A DNA stretch of 64,000 nucleotides from Mesorhizobium loti (GTDB taxonomy: Bacteria; Pseudomonadota; Alphaproteobacteria; Rhizobiales; Rhizobiaceae), in NCBI RefSeq assembly GCF_002858745.1, contig NZ_PJRO01000007.1:115405-179404 (forward strand), read 5' to 3'. Position numbers and translations under genes: made by a program. Under the pieces are notes generated by a model, which was given only the letters and a program-made list of their open reading frames with translations, ran no database searches and had not been told where the DNA came from. Shown here one piece after another: positions 61,197 to 64,000 of this stretch (positions within the stretch are counted from its first letter, which is position 1; the number at the start of each line of letters is the position of its first letter).

Positions 61197-64000
61197 TCAG
61201 GTCGCCGTGCCCGTCTTGTCGTGGTTGTCCTCGCTGTAGAGGATGTTGACTGTTGTCAGGCCCGAGTTGAGCGTTGCAACCGTCACGAGGTTATCGCCGC
61301 CGCCATCGACATCGACCTTCAGTGCGCCGGTCGTGTTGTCATAGTCGACATAGCCCGCGGTTACGACATTGGTGCCCAGCGCGACATTCAGCAGTTCCGA
61401 CAGGTCGACAACGTCGCCATCGGCATTGCTGTAGTCATGGATGACGTCGACCATGCCGACCTCCGAAAGCGCCGAATGATCGATGACGAAGGTATCCTTG
61501 CCGCCTTCGCCATAGAGGTCATTCAGGCCGGCGCCGCCGTAGAGCGTGTCATCGCCGCCACCGCCATGCAGGGTGTCGTTACCGTTCAACCCGTAGAGGA
61601 CATTGGCATTGCCGTCGCCGGTGAGCAGGTCGTTGAAGTTCGACCCGATCAGGTTCTCGATCCCGGTCAGCTTGTCGCCGCTGGCATCTCCGGTGGAAGT
61701 TTGAGCCGTCCCGACAAGCGTCAGGTCGACCGTCACACCGGCAGCCGAATTCTGGTAACTGGCCGTATCGCCGTGCGTTGAATGCGCGTCGCCATTGAGG
61801 ACATCGGCACCTGCTCCACCCACAAGCGTGTCATCGCCTGCCAAGCCGTTCAATGTGTCGCCACCGAGACCGGCAACGAGGTTGTCATGGCCGGCCGTGC
61901 CATTGATGGTGTTGGTCGGAGGCGTGGTCGTCAGCGCGATGGAACCGGTTGACGTATCCCCGTCCGCGTCGGTTGCCTGAACATTGAACGACATGTTCAA
62001 GGGATTGCCCGCATCGAAGCGGAGATACCCGACGTTGGAGATCTGGAAATCGGCGCCGGAGGCGTGGCTGACTTCGATGCGGTTGTAACCATCCGCCGTG
62101 TAAACCGAGATGACATCGCCCGTTACCGACGGGATAATGTAGCCACCACCAGAAGCGGTCAGACTGCTCAGATCGAGCAGGACGCCGTTCTTGTAGATCT
62201 GCGTGATTGTATCCCTGTTTCCCGCGTCATTGGTCAAATCCGCGTAGTTATTCAACGTATTGTCATTTGCATCATACGTGACAACCAAGACACCCGAACC
62301 CGCAGAACCGTCAACTGTGAACGAAAAACCGTTCGTGTTGTAATGAACCCCGTCCGTGTAACCATTGTTGCTGCCACTGCCGGTCATCGCGACAGTCTTT
62401 GCAAAATCAAATCTCAGAATATCACCCAAGCCTACAACTGGGGTGTCGACACCGAAGGCGGCACTTGAGCCCGCATTGCTGCCGTTGACGGAACCTTGCG
62501 ACCCATTCGAGTGCGATGCAGAGATGAGGATGTCCTGATCGTTCGCCGTGGCATCGTTCACCATCTTGTAATCTCGTTTGCTTGTGTCGCTGAGATTGGT
62601 ACTGGTGATCGTCGTTCCGGAACCGTCATCCAGGGCTTTGGAGAACTGGATGGTGTAGGTATCCTGTGGTTCGGAAGCGGCATTTGGATTGAGCTTGACC
62701 GTGAAGATGGTCGTGCCGCCATTGCCCAGAGCATCCGCGCCGGTCTTCGCGATGAGGGTGTCGGTACCAAAGCCAAACAGCTTCACCTGGACACCGCCTG
62801 AAGTGATGTTGGTCAGGCCTGTTGTTGTCAGGTTCGAATTGTTCGTTCCCGTAAACACAGCATTGCCGCCGTCGGCGCCAATGCTTTCATAGAAGTTGAG
62901 CGCGCCGCTGCCGATCGCGTTGGCACCGTTTTCGATCGTCATGGCCTGCGCGGTGAAATTCACCGGCGAGTCATCGTCGAAGGTGACCGTCAGCGTACCG
63001 GTGCCGGTGTCGCCGGCGCTGTTGTCGGCATCGCTGTCACTGACCTTGTATTGCAGCGCCAGCTGGAGATCGCCGGCTTCGGCGTTGTTGCCTGCAGCAT
63101 GCAGAACCGGATTGACGAGGCTGACCTGGTAGGCGCCCGTCGACGGCGTGACGTCCACCGTGAACAGCACCTTGCCGACACGGGCAGCAATGGTGCTCGA
63201 GCTAATCGTCGCCACCAGCCTGTTGAGGCCGCTGTCCCAGGAATAGGTGACCTGTTCCTGGCCGATCGTCACCGCGGGCGTACCGGCAAGGTTGGCGAAG
63301 CTGTAGGAAAGCGCGCCATCGCCACCCGAACCGGCCAACGTGCCAGTTGCGAAGGCCGAGCTGGTCGTCGTGTCGTCGCCGGTGCCGCCGGCAATGCCGT
63401 GCAACAATCCTTCATCGTCAACAACGGTAGCAACCGAACCGCCGGTTGGCACATTGTTGACGTTGGCGATGTTGACGACCTGGGCCGCGTCCGACGTGTC
63501 TCCGTCACCATCGGTAATCCGATAGGTGAAGGAACCCGATTGGTTCGACGTGCTCGCATTGACAGCAGGATCGAAGGTCCAGGTGCCGTCGGCTTTGAAC
63601 GTGTAGATGCCGATGCCCGCAACAGAGAACGAATAGACCCCACCTCCGAGCGGCGCTCCTGTCGTTATGGCGACGAAGCCGCTGCCCAGATTGACATGGG
63701 TAAGCGTTGCGCCGTCGGCGCCTTGTGTGTCGTTGGCGAGGAGACTGGTGCCGATGGTCTGGCCGTCCGTCTCCAGAACGTTCATGTCAGCATCCGCACG
63801 TGCCGTCGGCACGTCGTCCTTGATGTCGACCTCGATGGTGCCGGTGACCGTGTTGCCGTTGGCATCCGTCGCTGTATAGGTGAAGACGTCGCGGTTCTGC
63901 TCGGTGTTGGTGGCGTTGTCGGCATCCGGCGAGGTGTCGTAGCGCGAGGTCAGCGTGTAGGTGTAGGCACCCGTCGTCGGGTTCAGCACCAGCGTGCCGT
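61197..64000 (-). CDS. Large RTX/VCBS-repeat secreted protein (N-terminus outside window)
   Basis: At least 934 residues; the frame is open at the right edge, so the start lies outside. From the edge: VCBS/RapA-type repeats (FTYTATDANGNTVTGTIEVD, followed by IKDDVPTARADADMNVLE), then FTYRITDGDGDTSD and LQYKVSDSDADNSAGDTGT. The C-terminal about 220 residues are hemolysin-type Ca2+-binding repeats (GGAGADVLNG, GLNGNDTLHGGGGDDTLYGG) and an acidic tail (LYSEDNHDKTGTAT), the layout of a type I secretion signal. It is probably a surface adhesin or biofilm protein. No enzymatic domain is visible in this part. Confidence 0.9.
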   Translation of the reverse strand, partial: GTLVLNPTTGAYTYTLTSRYDTSPDADNATNTEQNRDVFTYTATDANGNTVTGTIEVDIKDDVPTARADADMNVLETDGQTIGTSLLANDTQGADGATLTHVNLGSGFVAITTGAPLGGGVYSFSVAGIGIYTFKADGTWTFDPAVNASTSNQSGSFTYRITDGDGDTSDAAQVVNIANVNNVPTGGSVATVVDDEGLLHGIAGGTGDDTTTSSAFATGTLAGSGGDGALSYSFANLAGTPAVTIGQEQVTYSWDSGLNRLVATISSSTIAARVGKVLFTVDVTPSTGAYQVSLVNPVLHAAGNNAEAGDLQLALQYKVSDSDADNSAGDTGTGTLTVTFDDDSPVNFTAQAMTIENGANAIGSGALNFYESIGADGGNAVFTGTNNSNLTTTGLTNITSGGVQVKLFGFGTDTLIAKTGADALGNGGTTIFTVKLNPNAASEPQDTYTIQFSKALDDGSGTTITSTNLSDTSKRDYKMVNDATANDQDILISASHSNGSQGSVNGSNAGSSAAFGVDTPVVGLGDILRFDFAKTVAMTGSGSNNGYTDGVHYNTNGFSFTVDGSAGSGVLVVTYDANDNTLNNYADLTNDAGNRDTITQIYKNGVLLDLSSLTASGGGYIIPSVTGDVISVYTADGYNRIEVSHASGADFQISNVGYLRFDAGNPLNMSFNVQATDADGDTSTGSIALTTTPPTNTINGTAGHDNLVAGLGGDTLNGLAGDDTLVGGAGADVLNGDAHSTHGDTASYQNSAAGVTVDLTLVGTAQTSTGDASGDKLTGIENLIGSNFNDLLTGDGNANVLYGLNGNDTLHGGGGDDTLYGGAGLNDLYGEGGKDTFVIDHSALSEVGMVDVIHDYSNADGDVVDLSELLNVALGTNVVTAGYVDYDNTTGALKVDVDGGGDNLVTVATLNSGLTTVNILYSEDNHDKTGTAT

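Overview
The window looks like a chromosomal segment of a Mesorhizobium-type alphaproteobacterium (Hyphomicrobiales). This rests on the high GC content, the rhizobial form of the L-rhamnose pathway (RhaI, RhaU and a fused aldolase-dehydrogenase RhaD), a PmtA phospholipid methyltransferase, an ActS/ActR redox pair beside a cyoABCD oxidase, a cysteine-less Ros/MucR regulator of the type known from M. loti, and several families of short intergenic palindromic repeats. No tRNA, rRNA, CRISPR array, insertion sequence or prophage was seen.

Layout. 1-8764: a CUT1 sugar ABC importer (binding protein and two permeases, minus strand) faces a plus-strand run of an SDR dehydrogenase, the MalK/UgpC-type ATPase, an RpiR regulator, an atypical GH1 glycosidase, a D-threonine aldolase-like PLP enzyme and an NTF2-like protein. 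8990-14724: polysaccharide deacetylase, two divergent citrate synthase homologues (one with an N-terminal helix-turn-helix) around a palindromic promoter, DUF1330, pyrF, an FMN reductase and pmtA. 14945-18370: dnaK-dnaJ with an RpoH-type promoter and a strong terminator. 18700-23319: a D,D-carboxypeptidase, a GNAT enzyme, an MFS/TetR efflux pair and a stand-alone glycyl-tRNA-synthetase-like catalytic core.

23550-38324 is a 15-kb L-rhamnose supercluster. The minus strand carries rhaR, rhaK, the importer rhaTPQS, a class II aldolase, a ribulokinase-like FGGY kinase, a HAD protein, rhaI, rhaU and a FucA-like aldolase; most genes overlap by 1-4 nt. rhaD diverges from it. The middle aldolase-kinase-HAD module is more than rhamnose breakdown needs.

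38464-49183: a TerC-family protein; a YczE-like membrane protein with an adenine-deaminase-like amidohydrolase and a LysR regulator; and a ribose/galactofuranose-type ABC importer controlled by a LacI protein with two identical operator cores. 49353-56687: actR, actS, a SURF1 gene and cyoDCBA form one respiratory block, with a mosaic of repeats wedged between surf1 and cyoD. 56758-64000: a perfect 19-bp palindrome and a cysteine-rich mini-ORF ahead of an MHS-type transporter, the zinc-ligand-less MucR homologue, a tandem repeat pair, an LpoA-like lipoprotein, a small secreted protein, and the C-terminal part of a large RTX/VCBS secreted protein that runs off the window.

Nothing here is clearly a defence or mobile system. 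The best leads are the truncated GlyRS-like protein, the HTH-citrate synthase with its palindromic divergent promoter, the extra kinase/aldolase/HAD module in the rhamnose operon, and the Cys-rich mini-ORF with its upstream palindrome.
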